Source of the DNA: Candidatus Nealsonbacteria bacterium CG11_big_fil_rev_8_21_14_0_20_37_68
Lineage (GTDB): Bacteria > Patescibacteriota > Minisyncoccia > Minisyncoccales > GCA-002782225
Length of the DNA stretch: 5,479 nt
Assembly: GCA_002787295.1 (NCBI GenBank)
Contig: PCWJ01000036.1
Span: forward strand, 3,604 to 9,082
Direction: 5' to 3'
The notes beneath the pieces are model-generated. The model saw nothing but the letters and a program-made list of their open reading frames with translations. It did not search any database and was not told where the DNA came from. Below, piece by piece: positions 5,428 to 5,479 of the stretch (its first letter is position 1; every line of letters starts with the position of its first letter). The position numbers and the translations under genes are program-made.

Positions 5428-5453
5428 TTGACTTTATTTATTTGTGGTATAAT
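5428..5453 (+). promoter_or_regulatory. Sigma-70-type promoter with extended -10, for the gene beyond the window
   Basis: TTGACT (5428-5433) and a perfect TATAAT (5448-5453), preceded by TG-G to make an extended -10 (TGGTATAAT). The spacer is only 14 bases, shorter than the usual 17, but an extended -10 relieves the need for a well-placed -35. Transcription would start near 5460. No start codon for the next gene is visible before the window ends; by operon context a prepilin or prepilin peptidase gene is possible, but this is a guess. Confidence 0.65.
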
Positions 5454-5479
5454 GAAAAAGGTCGAAACTAACAACTAAC

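Noticed and set aside
5397..5479. Replication origin at the DnaA-box match
   Set aside because: Only one box, no cluster, no dnaA or dnaN nearby; the position fits a promoter region.

Overview
The window carries part of a type IV pilus (T4P) assembly operon, all on the + strand: pilO (5' end cut off), a small single-pass membrane protein, pilB (assembly ATPase), pilT (retraction ATPase) and pilC (inner-membrane platform protein). A good promoter follows after pilC, pointing into the next gene beyond the window. The family calls rest on clear motifs: Walker A and B, Asp and His boxes, a tetracysteine zinc site in PilB, and two GspF domains in PilC. Putting pilB, pilT and pilC in one run with pilO, together with AT-rich coding sequence, simple repetitive spacer DNA and poor Shine-Dalgarno sites, fits a member of the Patescibacteria (Candidate Phyla Radiation). 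That placement is inference; the window has no marker gene.

Layout: 3-470 pilO fragment; 471-678 spacer with structured element A; 679-948 small membrane protein; 949-1027 spacer that is almost entirely one long imperfect hairpin; 1028-2737 pilB; 2738-2948 GC-rich spacer with a different structured element; 2949-4016 pilT; 4017-4184 spacer with structured element B, a relative of A; 4185-5396 pilC; 5397-5479 spacer with a promoter and a perfect match to the DnaA-box consensus. As a complex, PilO (with PilM and PilN, presumably upstream) forms the alignment subcomplex, PilC is the membrane platform, PilB drives pilin polymerisation and PilT drives depolymerisation. This supports twitching, attachment to a host cell or DNA uptake.

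The most interesting content is in the spacers. Elements A (469-681) and B (4008-4187) share 17 identical bases on the left, 24 identical bases on the right (ending in the start codon of the downstream gene), an identical 7-base hairpin loop, an identical TTC loop and an identical CCAAGC linker. Their stem sequences differ, yet the differences are compensated pair by pair. That is direct two-sequence covariation for the same folded architecture: an outer stem of 16-17 bp, a side hairpin, and a long arm with an apical hairpin. The pilB-pilT spacer also folds into an outer stem with two arms, but with unrelated sequence. Several hairpins are capped by GAA triloops, a fold very stable in single-stranded DNA. 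I read A and B as members of a dispersed structured intergenic repeat, acting either as an RNA element linking the stop of one gene to the start of the next or as a REP/MITE-like ssDNA element. I do not recognise them as a named family.

A second observation is inside pilB: a 9-base match to the 16S anti-Shine-Dalgarno, ideally spaced before an in-frame ATG at the boundary between the N-terminal domain and the ATPase core. It is far stronger than any site in front of an assigned gene start here.
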